64,000 bases of DNA from Ectocarpus siliculosus (GCA_000310025.1 FN649758.1:3636440-3700439); one strand, 5' to 3'; shown: positions 1-12,632, counted from the stretch's first letter. Translations and numbers: made by a program. Notes: generated from the sequence alone by a model not told the origin.

Positions 1-1371
1 GCCTCCTTCTTCGATGGATACCTTGGGCCTACTACTGGCAAATGAGGTGCATTTTTGGCATAACTGTGTGTGCTGTCGGTATATATGCTCAGCGAACGGG
101 GGCTGACACATTTACGCCGTCTGTGGCGTTGGACAGCTGGGCGTGCGGCGTGCGTGGGTGCGTTTCTTAGGTTAGCAATATGCTCAACGAGCGGGGTCCA
201 TCACGTTTAGGCCGTCTGTGTCGTTGTGTCCGTGTTTTTTTTGTCAGCGTCAACAGTGCTAACCGGCTGGCCGGCGAAAGGGTTTCAACAATATAAGCGG
301 CATTCAACCAACAACGTGGAACGCGTTTACTACTGTAGGCATCGAACTCTCCCGGCAACGGGGCTATGAAAGAGATTCAGCGATGGTGTCCCGCATCCGG
401 ATGCGAAGCACAAGCATGTACGTAGCACTACCGCTGCCCCTCTTTTTGTTCGAGCACCATACATGGCCGGCCGTGATTGGCGTATCATACTCCCTATCCG
501 ACATGCCGCTGCTGCCTTTTGAGCTCGCCACTTGCTTCAGCACGTCGTCCCTGCAATTTTTGTCTGGATCTCGCTCCACTAAACCCGTCGTTCAATGACT
601 GGTATTTCCAGCATTCCTCGGTGTTCGAGCGTGCCTGATGGACTGGCCCGGAAAGACAAGGTGGGGGCAGGCGATGTACTTCTCCCGTGTTAATACCGGT
701 GTCGATACGAGGCCCGCAGTTATCATACGGATAGCGCCCGCAGTTAAGAAAATATTGTTAAGAAATTGAGGCTCAACTTTCGAAGAAAAATAAGAAAAAA
801 GGGCTAAGAAACACCGTTCAATCTCGGCAACAACATAGGAAGCGCCCTAATAAGAAACGTGATGGTGCGATACCCCCAAGACGTACGAAACAAGGGGTAG
901 CTGGGGGAGCGTGTCCAGTAAGAAACGTCCCGCTGCTGCTCCTTCGGTGCTCCCTACCTGGCTGAAGAGTGCATGGTTTTTGGAGGGAGGAGAGTGGTAC
1001 TGCCATACATCGTGAACAACCACATGCTGTCCGCTGTAGTACGGGTTTGATGGCACTCGCCACCGCCTCTCTTGAGGGCTTGAAGAAAAGTGGATTGTCC
1101 TCAGAGATCAATAGATAGGCAGAAATGAGAAAATGCGAAGTACTTCTAAGAAAGAAGATGATCAAGAGGATGCGACAGTCCAAAGGAGTAAGAAATGCTT
1201 TTTAAGGAAATGGACGACTTTATAGGCAGGTCCTTCGACCCAAAAATAAGGGATTGAGGCTCGACCCGATGTTGACGTGCGTATCTGTACAGGGTACAGG
1301 TCACCGGAGCACATACATAATTTTTATTGCACAAGATCCTGTAAACCACAGACAGACACTGTTACGAGGAT

Positions 1372-1420
1372 AAATACAAAACACAAAAAGACTACCCATT
1401 CAAGGTACACCCACAGTCGA
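1372..1420 (+). repeat. Partial copy of the 26.6/28.2-kb inverted repeat
   Basis: This stretch matches the central part of the repeat arms at 26611-26773 and 28181-28343, including the shared run GACTACCCATTC and the shared run CAGTCGAACGGGATGTG. It diverges on both sides, so it is a truncated or older copy. It shows that the repeat is dispersed and not confined to the inverted pair. Confidence 0.7.
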
Positions 1421-2610
1421 ACGGGATGTGTTGGAGACACTCTCTTAGAGTGAAATAAAAGAAACAGCAATCAAGGGCGACGAGCGACGGAGCGATGATG
1501 GCGACTCGAGTAGAAATCGATACACAGAACAGAAGTGATCCGACAAAAAAAAAAAAAAATGCCGACGAACACGGGCAAGCGATATGGCGACGAGGAACTT
1601 CACGATTCATGAAGGCATGAAGGCTCAATGTTCCAACACATTTCTTCCCACCAAGCAACCATTTGGGCCTTTCTTGGTCAACCTTGTCTTTTACGAGGGT
1701 CACAACGTAGTGCGTTCTCCGGACCGTTCCTCGCGATTTATTTTCCGGGCCGGTCACCTTCCATTCCTCCGTTTTCCGTGCCTCTCACTTACCCACCACT
1801 CAATCCATTTCCATCGTCGCTGGATTTCGAGTCCACCGTAGAGGGCAGCCAGCTTGAGAAGGGACAGAGTTAGGGGCGAGCTTTCGCTGGCGAGAACACA
1901 CCACCAGCGCTCCGGGGAGTGCCGCTTCACCCGACCACAGAACAAGAGGTGGTTTCCGCGGGGTCCGCGGGACATACATGTGAGTTCACCTGCGATTAGT
2001 CCCACTTCCCTTTCAGAGCACGAGAGGGAGAGGAACATGCTGTAATTTTCTTCTCACCTCCGAGAGTACGCTGTAGAGAGCTCCCGCCTCATTGTGGTGC
2101 TCCTTGCGACGAGAGCTCGCAACAGGCAACTCGACGGAGTATAATGGTGAACGTAGGTGAAAGAGCACCGTCTTGTTCCTGTCTGTGTTATCGGGGGTCA
2201 TGATAATAATGTGCAAATTTGATCACGAAGAAAGATGATGAATACGTGGGTGCGTGCGTGGTGTCCACGCAATTCAGGGTAGTGTGTGAACCCCGGCTCA
2301 CCTCTCCCTGTGTGGTATGTTTTCTTCGGCCCACAGAAAGCATTTCCCGTGTGTCTGACCATGCCAGCGGATAGAAAGCACTCGGGTGGCTGAAGGGTTA
2401 ACGAGTCGAGTGCACCCTCCCCTGTCCCTCCCCTCCCCTCCCCTCCCCTGATTGTTAAGGGCGGCAGTCTGTCCACAGGAACGCGGACACTTTTTTTCTC
2501 TCTCTCTTGGAACACAAAAATAGTTACTCGCAACTTCCGAGCCTCGAATGATCGCATGAATCTGTCGTATGCTGTGGCGTGATTTTCTTGCCCCAGGCTA
2601 GCGCATGCGT

Positions 2611-2945
2611 GTTGTTGTTGTCTTCACATTAAAAACCGTTCCGATCTCTCTCTATCCAGTACCTTCGTATGTCCGTACTGATCCAACATTCGACGCGGTC
2701 GATTCCCGTGGTCACAGGTTAACTTACCCTAAAAAGGTTCTCTCAAATAAACTGGCCCCGAGGGGTCCGCAAGTCAATAGAAATCAACGACAGATATTCC
2801 GGAATCCTCCATTCCCTCTGTGCGCTATGCGAGGTATCAACTGAGACTAGCAGTCACTATCTATCATGGGCCGGAGAGAAAGAGGTACACCCCCGTGGTT
2901 CAATCTTGGTACTTCACAACGCAAGCAGAGACAAGGCCATCCGGC
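2611..2945 (+). repeat. Dispersed repeat, uninterrupted copy
   Basis: Its left part (about 2611-2740) resembles 10970-11107, with the shared blocks TTGTTGTCTTCACATT, CCGATCTCTCT and GACGCGGTCGATTCCC. Its right part (about 2757-2945) resembles 12631-12850, with shared GGGTCCGCAAGTCA and CGCTATGCGAGGTA. Here the two parts are adjacent, so this copy gives the unbroken arrangement. The family is not identified and no coding potential is evident. Confidence 0.7.
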
Positions 2946-4666
2946 ACAGAAAAGGAGAGAAAAAAAGAGAGAAAAAGAGAAAAAAGAGAAAAAATAAATA
3001 AACAAAGAATAAGAATTGCGTGTATGGCATTGCTAAGTCGCGAGGCTCTGCAGTCAGTACCGGATTGTCTTTCCTTGAAAAATAATGCCGCCGCATTAAT
3101 TCAAGTATATTGATTGTGGCCGAACTACAGTAGTAGACTCTATTGGACATACATGTCGTATCAGACGAATGTAGCGTGTAGCGCGTAGCGTGGTATGTGG
3201 CGTTGTTGCGCCGCAAATAATCTACAAGTCGTTTTTCGCCCTCGCCGTTCTCAACTTGGAACGAATGTTCGCGCGGATGTGATGACAGCATCTCAGTCGT
3301 GAAGAGCATGAAGAAACCGGACTGCTCGTATATGAACGCCTGTGTCGCCCCCCTTTCTCTGCCCGTTCTTTGTCGCTCTATCTTGCGCTCAACCCTCTCA
3401 TTTCCAGCGTTTGAGCACTCGGCCGGTTCCTCCCCCCTGTTCTTTTGGAAATAGCTGACGATGGCTGCATCAACATCTTCTCCTAACGTGACTGACGCAC
3501 TACTCGAACCAGGTGAGAAAACGATTCTTCCAGGTACCGTCGAAGATACTTGTCGAGAGTCGGGTGCCACTGGGTGGTGGTGTTTGCATTTGTTGCTGTT
3601 TGACGTGTTTCCTCCTGGGACTACTTGTTGGTGGACGCCCAAGAAGAGAGTCCACGGGTATATCCGCCAACGTCTATAGATGCGTCCACGAACCGGTTTG
3701 CGGATACATCCCTCCCATGGACTAGACTGCATGCTCACGTGCGCCTATTCGCCGGATGACGAAAACAGCCTAAACCCCAGCCTAAACCCCTAGTCTTGGG
3801 AATTAGAGCCCGCTTGACGCAAGCCACACATGGGGCACGTTGTTGATGCTCAATGCACAATGCTAAAAGGTTCGGGGTCTGTTTCGTTCAACCAACGCAA
3901 TTAATTTCGAAAACGCCATCCGTATGTAGACTATGTGCGTATTTTCCTAAAATACATCGGCGGGGGGTTCGGAATGCGTGTAGTTGCGGGGCAATCGAAA
4001 TTCTAAGTGTTACATGTGAAAAGAGGGAATCGTCCTCGATAGACGTTGGGAAAGTAGGCCTTCATGAAGGTAATCTTAAACAAGGTTGTTGAAACGACGG
4101 CTTGCTATCGGACGACGGCAAAGAGGACGCCCTGTTGTTCTGAAGCATGAGAAAGAATGTGGCGCGAGAGATCCAACACTTGCAAGTTGATTGTGTCGCT
4201 GTGCAAGCGCGGGCTAGGTACTCGTCGAGGGCTAGGACTAGGTGTGAGAACTCCCTCCCCCGACAGACGAACAGACGCCGGTTTATTGTTATTATATTTC
4301 GCCTGCCCCCTATTGAAGCTCTAAGTTCTCCCTGTTCCACGTGGCTTTCACAGATCCATGGCCGGTGTTGCGGCAACAGTGATGCTTTGGTTGCGGTCGT
4401 GTTTTTTCGGCGCTGGTTGTGGGTGGGCGTCATATGATATTGTACTTCGTATGTACCAGGAGCCCTTGCATCACTCAAAATTGCGCACCACGTTGGTGTT
4501 CCTGCCGCCGGACGTAGAACATGCTCTATCGCAAGATTCCTTCACGAAGGAGCGACGCAAAAAGCCGTATCGTGCCGCAAGACTCACCAAGCATTCAGGT
4601 TGGTGTTGGCGGTCCACAGCCCAGCCCGTGTATTTAACCACGTGTATCCAGAACGCATGAGTAGTA

Positions 4667-4725
4667 TAGAAGCCGAAATCAAACCATTGGACTAGTCAGC
4701 GCTGACGTTTTGATTTCGGCTTCTA
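4667..4725. repeat. Perfect inverted repeat (17-bp arms)
   Basis: The arm at 4667-4683 (TAGAAGCCGAAATCAAA) is exactly complementary to 4709-4725. The 25-nt spacer contains a second, smaller palindrome (GTCAGCGCTGAC). It could form a cruciform or RNA hairpin, or be a tiny foldback element. A third, weaker match to the arm lies near 4745-4760. No gene is adjacent that would make it a regulatory site. Confidence 0.75.
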
Positions 4726-5984
4726 CATAGCCTAGTCTAATTAACGGTTTGATTTGGGCTCCTTAGTCCGATAGCAAAGACGTTTTGAAACGACGCACAT
4801 CCCCCCAAAAAGGGAGATGTATCAACCGCAAAGACCCCCTCTTGCTTGTGCTTCTCGAGCCCTCAGCGCCGATGTTCGGGCTTGGTGTCGTGCTCCAGTG
4901 CGTGAGCTTCACAAAAGTGTTCGTCGTTCGTTTGTGTTCCATGGGTGCACCCCTAACAGCGCAAAGATGTGCCAAACCACACCGGGGAAAGGAGTCTCGC
5001 CCACGAGTACTTTTCTTCAGTTTTTTTCGGTGCCCCGCTTGATAGCACTGCACGGGGTGTTCTCCTCAACTTGAGACGTTCCTCTGACGAGGGGGGAATT
5101 GCATTATGGAAATACAGGACAGTCGATGGAGGCGCGAACAAAGACGTGGCCCAGAGGGTTGGCATCCTAGACTGCTGCAGGCCGTGGGTTCGACAGGGAG
5201 TGCCTGTACCCAATAGCGCGTTAGACACGACACCACCAGCAGCGTGTTCCTTCCTTGAGTTTTGCAATTCCATGTGAAGACGACGGACTCTGAGCAGAAT
5301 CCAAGAAACTGGGAGGGAATGGATAGCGTGATGAACACCCACGCGTCGTCGCTACCATACCCCCTAGGAGCTGGATGGAAGAATGACAAGCGTGTTCGCT
5401 CCTAACGCAGTGACCATTGCCGCGACGCACGCTTTACCCCGGCCCCTCCATTGGCACTGCTGCATTCTTCATCATCGCTTCGTGTTGCGACAGCAGGAGC
5501 GCTGTTCGAGGAAGGCTTGGCGCCAGCATCGACGTCGTCTGGCGAGTACGACAGAGACGTCTCACAGGCGGCGGCATCGCCCCTGAGCAGAAGGCTTCGA
5601 CGCGCGGTGCGATGATCCTTGCGAGCATACGGGGTCGCATCCGTGTTAGTATCCCTATTGGTATTTGCTTCAGGCAAGAGACCGTGTGCATGCAGGCCGC
5701 CCAAGTCGTCGTTTCGGATCATCGGCCGGAATCACGTTGTTCGCCGGTACCCATCAATGGACCGTGAAGTCCTCTTGAATATGCCCAAAGCACGATCTGG
5801 CGCACCACTTGACCCCCGTCGGTATGGTGGCTCTGCCGACGCGTACTTCGTACTCCGTATACACATGCACGTTACACTCCGCGCTCATCCATCGCATCCC
5901 TGTTGTAATTTCCCGTCGGCCATTTGTATTTCTCTCTTGTCCCCTCTCTTCGGCCGATCTTTGCTCGAATTAACAGCTTTCTAG

Positions 5985-7835
5985 GGGGATTGATCCAGCC
6001 GCGAGAGTTCGCTCCTTCAAGCGCAGCCCCGCGACTCCAAAGCCAGGGTCCGCCGATACCTCGCATATCTCGCCGCCTTCCGGGTTCTCTGCCGGGGGCT
6101 CCAACGTCGTTTCCGACGACGATGTAAGTCCGTTCTTTCGTTCCGCTCTGGAAAACATCCGAACTGTTGCTGCCGCTGAGGAAACTACCTTCACGGGCCC
6201 AGTCCAACGCTGCATGCGGTCTCTCTAACCCGTAGCACGAACGTTGGTTAAATTGACCACAAAGGTTTCCCCTCGCCGTCTTATGTTTCCAATCTACGAA
6301 AACAATGATCTGTTGTCGAGTAAATCGGCCCTTCCACCCGCAAACAACACGCGACCTTTCACCACCAGGTGTCCTCACAGGGAGAGGAAGAACGCGACTG
6401 GGAAACGATTGTGGGGCAGGATGGCATCAAACCGGCGATGGGGCTGACGTCTTTCCACTCGCAGAAACACGGCTTCCGACTTTGGGTCCAGCCCGACAGT
6501 GTGCCGGTGCGGTTCTTGCAAGACCAGCAGGCCTCAGGCCCGGTCAGAGTGGGCGACTTGTCCCAGACCGTGAGTTTGGAGGGTGGAGAACTGCAGGGGG
6601 TCTTGGAGGTAGAATGCCTCCCATGCGAGCGCCGGTTTGACGCGCCCTTGATGTTGGACTTCCTCGTCGACGGGGATAGCCACGGTGACCGCATTATTGA
6701 CTCCCACGGCAGGATTCAATACGAGGTGAGCTAGTAATCATCACCAGGGAGGAAGAACGTTTTCCCCTACGGGGAGACGTTGTTGGAGATGGGGAGCACC
6801 CATGAGATGCTGATGTCGAGAGCGTAGTCGAGATGTTGTGTGGATGCTCGGGTGGCTTTGGTAGACTGCCCGCCCGACATGAGCTTAGCAGAGGATGTTG
6901 CAGCAATGGCCATTTCAACAGCGACATCACGCGCTTTCGATTTCCCCCTTGGGACAGTCAGGTCTCAAAGCTAAAATGCCCGTATTCACGTGTGTCTCCT
7001 TGTTTACTGCTGCCCCCTGCCCCCCCCATGCCAAACTATCACTCAGATCCTTATCAAGGACTCTCACTCCGAGAGATGGATCAGGGACCCCGAGCCTTCG
7101 ATTCCGCTGGAGATCGTCCAGGATAACCAAGGCAAGGTTTACGTCAGAGCCCATGTCCTGCACTTCAGCTGTTGGGGGCTCTTCAAGACGAAACCGCTCG
7201 TATTTGGTCCTGAGCAATACCACACACAGACAATCCCCTGGGCGCAAAGAAGGCGGAATCAGAGCGTCATCAAGAACAATACCCCCGGGAGCGTGGACAT
7301 CCACATCTACGCCATGCGGATGTCCCAGTGGAGCGCCGCCCTGGAGTCTGTTAAGGCGGGGGTAGGGATAGAGGGCTTCCAAGGGAACTTCGAATTCACC
7401 GGGGACGTTCATGAGAACGTCAACCCTGCGGCCCTGGTCCCCCAGATGGTGACTATACCTTCCGGCCATAGCCACTGGATTGAGGTTCCGCGAGTGGGAG
7501 CTGGCTTCCGATCGAGCCGAAAGGCGGTGGTCATCATCGTCACGGAGTCCAACGACGAGAGCGGCGGCACGAGAGTTCGAATGGAGGCCGTGGAGCACCT
7601 CCGCAGCAAGACCATGCTAACGGTAACCTTACGTGTGTGCGAAGAAGGCAAGGTTATCGGGAGCCCCGCCGCCGCGGAATCGGGCGGCATTCTGTCGCAG
7701 GTAATGCGAGTCATCCAGAATCAGGTAAATGCCACGCCACACAACCCGCCTTCCACGGCGGCCAGAACCAACACGGCGACGGGCGCAGGTGCGGGGAGTC
7801 TGTTTGTTGCTTCCCCCGCGATTGCGGGAGTTTAA
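5985..7835 (+). CDS. ZU5-like domain protein (three exons seen, 5' end open)
   Basis: Exons read as 5985-6123 (strong GTAAGT donor), 6369-6725 and 7047-7835 (TAA stop). Both junctions fall in phase 0 and the frame stays open. The first exon is Ser/Pro-rich and acidic at its end (SDDD). The second and third together give a beta-rich segment with a cysteine-containing strand, the block APLMLDFLV, a later Trp and the terminal strand VLHFSCWGLF. That order resembles ZU5 domains, which end in a Val-x-His-Phe-Ser strand. ZU5 domains usually mediate protein-protein contacts in cytoskeletal or signalling proteins. The C-terminal 150 residues are not recognised, and the tail is rich in Ala, Thr and Ser. 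The start codon is not found: ATG 5779 is a candidate. A GTAAAT donor at 7724 could extend the gene past the apparent stop. The family call is by motif resemblance only. Confidence 0.6.
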
Positions 7836-10159
7836 GGCGTCGGCAGCTCTTCGACTGATGCGGGTCCTACAATCAGTGCTGCCGTTGTGACTGTGGTGGC
7901 AGTGTCCGAAGCCCATCAAAAGCCAGTCTCCACCATTGCGCTGCTGCATGAACTCAACCGAGTGCTTCCCACGCCCGCAAGTCGCTCCCGACGCTGCAGC
8001 TTCCAGTGCTGCAAAGGGTCGTGAAACGTACGTACGTTGCTGCTTGGAACGCTTGCGGAGCAACTTAGGTAGCGATTAGGTGCGGGTAGCCAAGCAATAC
8101 GGGGCTCTGTACCCACCGCGCCTGCACGAGTATCACCAAACCCCTTGTTGCGCATCAGGAACCCTGCTGTGGCCGCGGCGCACGCCAAGTGGGGTGCTGA
8201 TCGGTTTGGAATGGATTGATTTTACGGAGCGTCATTCTTCGATAAAACAGAACGAAGAGTGGTTGTATATGTGCAGTCATCAAAGGGATAGAGCCAAGCG
8301 TTTTTTTTTACCCAGTCCACCAGACCAAGTGTTGTTTGTGTACTACTCGCACCCAAGACCTGGGACATGCAGCAGGTCGAAAGTAGTTTTAATTTTCTGT
8401 TCTTCGTTCGGAACAATGATCGTGTTAGTCGATGTGATTCGGTGTCCTACTCGTGTTTCCCTCAGGGCTAGTGGGGGCCAAGCTACCAAGAGAGTTAGGC
8501 TCAACAGATAGTGGTTGATTGCTGTCCCCCCGTAGAATAGTTTAGACTAGGCACCTTTACTACTACTAGTGGTTTGCATCTGGCATAAGACGTGTCATGT
8601 GGCGACAAGGGAGTTGAGTGTTTCGGCATGACCGCCGGCGGCCTCCCGGATAGATATATTTGCATCTACGAACGACGATGAGGTTGAATGATTGTCAAGA
8701 ACAGTGGGCGCGATTGTGGGTGGCATGTTCCCAACATGTGGGCAATGAACGCAGCCCTACATATTTAACAACATCTTTGGCGTCGGAAAAATGTCTTCGA
8801 TTGCAGCATATGGCCGCGCGCGCGTGTGTGCGTGTTTCACAGGTCACCCTGATGGTGGCGAATCTGATAGTAGCAGAGGTTGTGGTTCGATTCTCTCTCA
8901 GGAGGGTTTCTCTGCCTACCATTACATACAGTGCAAAACAATCCTTTTCGTTTGGAGTACTCACACTTGGCCATCATGGTCGACGAGAGATTCTCGCAGT
9001 AAAAACTACCCCAAGTACCGCAGTAGGAGGTAAGATGCGGCGAACAGAAAAAAGAAAAAAAGTCCCTTTATGTGACCTCTACTGTGCCCCAGAATAAACG
9101 AGACACAATAAGAATGTAATCTACTTGTAGACTAGACGCGTAGATACCTCGGATCGCTCTGATCGGCACCCAGTATAAGGTGGCGGGGAGTTGCAGTCAG
9201 CGGGATAAAAACCTCAGCTGGATAAAACTACCTGTGCAAGAGGTTGGGCGACAAAAGTGTCCCGCATTCGATGCATCACCAGAAGAAGAAGAAGACCCAA
9301 CACCACCACGCATTCCTGCTGCTTCATCTGCTGCTCCTCCTGTGTGCAAACTCTATTCGTGGGCTCCTCCTTTTGGCCTGCCGCACCACAGGTAGGTATA
9401 TTCACGGCTTTCTTTCCTCCTGGAGTTCTTGCCTTGAAGTAACACATGTGAGCCTTGCAACAGGCTTCTCAGCAGTCCCTTCTGCCTGCTTGATGGCATC
9501 TACTTCCGACTCGTCCTTGTTGCGGGGGTTCATCAATGCTCAGGGGAATGCTTCGAAATCCACATCTATCATCCATCCATCCATCCGTCCCACGCGTCCT
9601 GCAAAGCGACAAGGTTAAGGTTCCTGCAAAGCCACAGTGTCACAGCAGAAGTGTTGGCCGTTGGATCCGCAACGAAGCAACGTAAATCATTTATGCGATC
9701 CGTGATGCCTCGTCCCAGGTACACCTGTTTACTATCTTATGCGGTATTGTGATTGGCCAAGGCTGACGGCTCCCACAGTCTCCCCAACCGACGTACGAAC
9801 GAGGTTGGTCTCACCGTCTCACGTCACCACCGGCAACCGGCAATATTCTGTTCCGCCGCAGCTTTCTGCGGGCGGCTAATTTCGGAAAGTAAAGGGTAGG
9901 GGGGCACGAAACCTGTTACAGACTGCTGTTGTTGTGTGGCCAGTTTTCTGTCATCTATCGGCAACAAACTAGTCTACCTCCGTTGGACCGCCTGGGCGGG
10001 GTGCGGGGTGGCGCAGTGGTCTGCAGTGATCCGTCCTGCCTAAGAGCGCGGAGGGTCTTCCTCCTATCGCAAAAGGTGTGTGTGTTGGTGTGTATCGGGT
10101 GCGGACGCAGGGAGCCGGAGGAGAAAATGTGCCTCTTTTTTATTGTGTGTTTTCGTCTC

Positions 10160-10161
10160 TC

Positions 10162-10234
<73 letters not shown>
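10160..10234. repeat. (TC)n microsatellite
   Basis: A nearly uninterrupted CT dinucleotide array preceded by a short TGTC tetranucleotide array. It explains the low-complexity frames on both strands. Confidence 0.95.
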
Positions 10235-10236
<2 letters not shown>

Positions 10237-10969
10237 TGCACCATCCACTCTGCTCTCTCCCCAACACACGAAACCGTCAGGTCGGGCGCCTACCTATCCA
10301 CCCATCGATGTGTTGTACGACAAAGCGCCGTGCGTTTTTTGTTCCTTTAACACATGGTTGTTGATGGTGCAGCAACGCATCTATGCACAAAGCCACAACT
10401 CGGCATATCCGTTGTTCTTAGAAAATGTGGTCTGAATCGCTATGCAGACGAAGTCGGTTTTATTATAGGTGGTGTCTCTGGTCTGCTTTCTGTAGGCCAG
10501 ACTACATGTAAGCTGGGCGCAAACCGGGGGCGAGAGAGTGGGTTTTGTGCGAAGGTGCTGCACGCGTGTATCTGCTATAAACAGACCGACCCTCGTGCAC
10601 AAGATCACCTGTGGTAGGACTATCGTGAGTGATTGTGCAGCAGTATGATTGAAGGCGGTGGCTTGATGGAGAACTACCTACTGCTGTTCGTAGCTGCTGT
10701 TCGTAGCTGATTGTTGTGAAGAAGAGGCACACAGCGGTTGCGTACCAATGGTTGCCGCGGCGTCCATCTACTACCACCTCGGACTCTTGCCACTCTATCG
10801 GCGTTACTTTGCGTGGTGTGCGGCCGTGCACACACGCGCACAGCTCTCCCATCGCGCGATTATTTGTTCTCATGACGAACTACACGTTGTAGTGCATACT
10901 TTGCTGTACATGCTGCTGTACACCTGATGTGATGAAGAATGTGTACATGTACGTTCATCGCCTTGGATG

Positions 10970-11107
10970 TTGGTGTTGTTGTCTTCACATTGTTCCGATC
11001 TCTCTACCCAGTACCTTCATCCGTCCGTAGTATCCCTATTTATTGTCTAGATATGCATCGATTGACGCGGTCGATTCCCTTGGTGACTGGTCACAGCCTA
11101 ACTTACG
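10970..11107 (+). repeat. Dispersed repeat, left half of a split copy
   Basis: This matches the left part of the repeat at 2611-2740 in the same orientation. The continuation is found only at 12631, so the copy appears to be interrupted by about 1.5 kb that contains SINE-like units. Confidence 0.65.
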
Positions 11108-11210
11108 CGCAGGCAAGAGTTTTATACACCCATGGGTACGCAAATACTCCGCAAATAGGCCATGCACAAATCGCGCCTTGGAGGATTTTTTTCTGGTGTC
11201 CATTCTTATC

Positions 11211-11334
11211 GAAGGCAAAGTACCGCAGGAGGGGAGGGTGGAGAGGGGCTCTTCTGTGTGACCACGGGTTGGAGTAAAACGGCACTATTATAGTGCTGTG
11301 AGAGCTGATTTCAAGTGAAGCAAAAAAAAAAAAA
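11211..11334 (+). repeat. SINE-like unit with poly-A tail (copy 1, headless)
   Basis: Shares the body GGAGGGGAGGGT, CTCTTCTGTGTGACCACGGG, CGGCACT and TTGAAGTGAAG-type blocks with the units at 12224 and 12429, and ends in a run of A. The tRNA-like head seen at 12224 is absent. 5' truncation with a 3' A tail is typical of retroposition. Confidence 0.75.
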
Positions 11335-12065
11335 GTCTTATTTTTTAGAAGGTACCCTCCCTTTGGGGGCGGTTGGCTTGTGACGACGGAAAAGCGTCCT
11401 CGTCAGTTGGACCAGTACGGACATTAGAAGGTACTGAGCGGAGACCGGAACGGTTTCTTATGTGAATGCAACAACAACAACAACCCTCGACAGACCAAAA
11501 GCACTACAATACCTGCAGTCAAAATATACGGGCAAAATGTTCCGAGGCTCGGACCCTTGCCCTACGCCTCTTCACGTCGTAGATGTGTCCCTTCAACCAG
11601 CGACCAGTTGATTTTCCAATCAAAGCAGTTCTAGCGCATATAAACACTAGGTGCTCTGCTTTGGCGGGGGCACGAAGCCGGCTAAACCCCTTACGCTAAC
11701 CCCAAACCCACCCGATAGGTGCTTTGTTGGCGCTGGGTGGCTCAGTTCTACGTTGGTGTGTCAGGATTGGCGCTAGGTTGGTGTTGACGGGAACACTCTA
11801 GTGCGTTACAGCCTGGATAGGTGCTACTGCTGTAGATTGGCGTTGATGGGATAAATCTAGGTTGATATTACCTGGATAGGTGCAAGGTTGGTCCCGACGT
11901 GGCTAGGTGCTAGGTTGGTGGGCCTTGGAGAAGGGCTAGGTCGCTCTAAGGTGGTAATAAACGGTTTTCGTGCAGGTCTGTACAGGCGGGACTGCCAAGT
12001 TGTGGGTGATTGGCTTATGTGCGTACCCGTGGGTGCATCGAATATGTTCCGCGTTCCGCATGTAT

Positions 12066-12128
12066 GCCGGTCTAGTTGGTATCCTCGGAACCTTCTAGAG
12101 GTCAGGTCAGGGGTTCGAATCCCGGCGT
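12066..12128 (+). repeat. tRNA-like sequence, probably a SINE head
   Basis: It contains an A-box-like block (GGTCTAGTTGGTATC) and a good B box (GGTTCGAATCCC) about 35 bp apart, as in Pol III internal promoters. The acceptor and anticodon stems do not fold convincingly, so I do not call a functional tRNA. A related sequence lies at 27852-27905, which favours a tRNA-derived SINE family. Confidence 0.5.
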
Positions 12129-12170
12129 AAGCGAGCTTTTCTCGAAAAAGTGAGTTTTTCTCTCGCTTCC

Positions 12171-12428
12171 ACTCCTGGCCTAGTGGATAGCGCTAGTTCG
12201 TGTGTACACAGAGGGAAGAGCGCTCCTGGCCAAGTGGATAGCGCTAGTTCGTGCGTACACAGAGAGAAGAGAGTGCTGAACTCTTCTCGCATTAAAAATT
12301 GAAGGCGAAGGACGGCAGGAGGGGAGGGTAGAGAGAGGCTCTTCTGTGTGACCACGGGTTGGAATAAACGGCACTAGTGCTGTGAGCGCTCATTTGAAGT
12401 GAAGAACAAAAAAAAAAAAAAAAAAAAA
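12171..12428 (+). repeat. SINE-like unit with duplicated tRNA-like head (copy 2)
   Basis: The head TCCTGGCC(T/A)AGTGGATAGC is present twice about 51 bp apart (12173 and 12224). The first resembles a tRNA A box. The body then follows and ends in a poly-A run of about 19 bases. The body matches copies 1 and 3. Confidence 0.75.
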
Positions 12429-12586
12429 GAGGGAAGAGAGCGCTCAACTCTTCTCGCATTATAAATCGAAGGCAACGTACCGCAGGAGGGGAGGATAGAG
12501 AGGGGTCCTTCTGTGTGACCACGGGTTGGAGTAAACGGCACTAGTGCTGTGAGCGCTGATTTGAAGTGAAGAAACCAAAAAAAAAA

Positions 12587-12630
<44 letters not shown>
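12429..12630 (+). repeat. SINE-like unit (copy 3) followed by an ATA/TAA array
   Basis: The body begins inside the head region (GAGGGAAGAGAG), repeats the body of copies 1 and 2, ends in a short A run and runs into about 15 ATA/TAA repeats. It lies directly after the A tail of copy 2, giving a tail-to-head pair. Confidence 0.75.

Positions 12631-12632
<2 letters not shown>

Larger units (their letters stand above)
1..5984. other. Region with no supportable gene
   Basis: No open frame here shows a recognisable domain together with flanking splice signals. A 274-codon minus-strand frame (2914-3738) ends in a Phe/Leu run read from a purine-rich repeat and matches nothing I know. The stretch carries the left copy of a dispersed repeat (2611-2945), a perfect 17-bp-arm palindrome (4667-4725) and a partial copy of the 163-bp repeat described at 26611 (1372-1420). 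A possible first exon for the downstream ZU5-like gene starts with ATG at 5779 and could splice near 5841 in the right phase, but nothing else supports it. Confidence 0.5.

Noticed and set aside
2914-3738. 274-codon minus-strand open frame
   Set aside because: It has no recognisable domain or splice context, and the C-terminal 40 residues are a Phe/Leu run from a purine tract. Plausible by chance in this composition.
3461-3739. Possible small plus-strand gene starting at ATG 3461 with a Cys-rich membrane segment
   Set aside because: Joining the two attractive pieces needs an intron of about 20 bp and the phases disagree.
9955-10435. Open frames on both strands across 10.1-10.3 kb
   Set aside because: They translate a TC dinucleotide array (Ser-Leu or Arg-Glu repeats), which is open in several frames by composition alone.
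12066-12128. Functional tRNA gene
   Set aside because: A and B boxes are present, but the acceptor and anticodon stems do not pair acceptably. Treated as a SINE head or relic.
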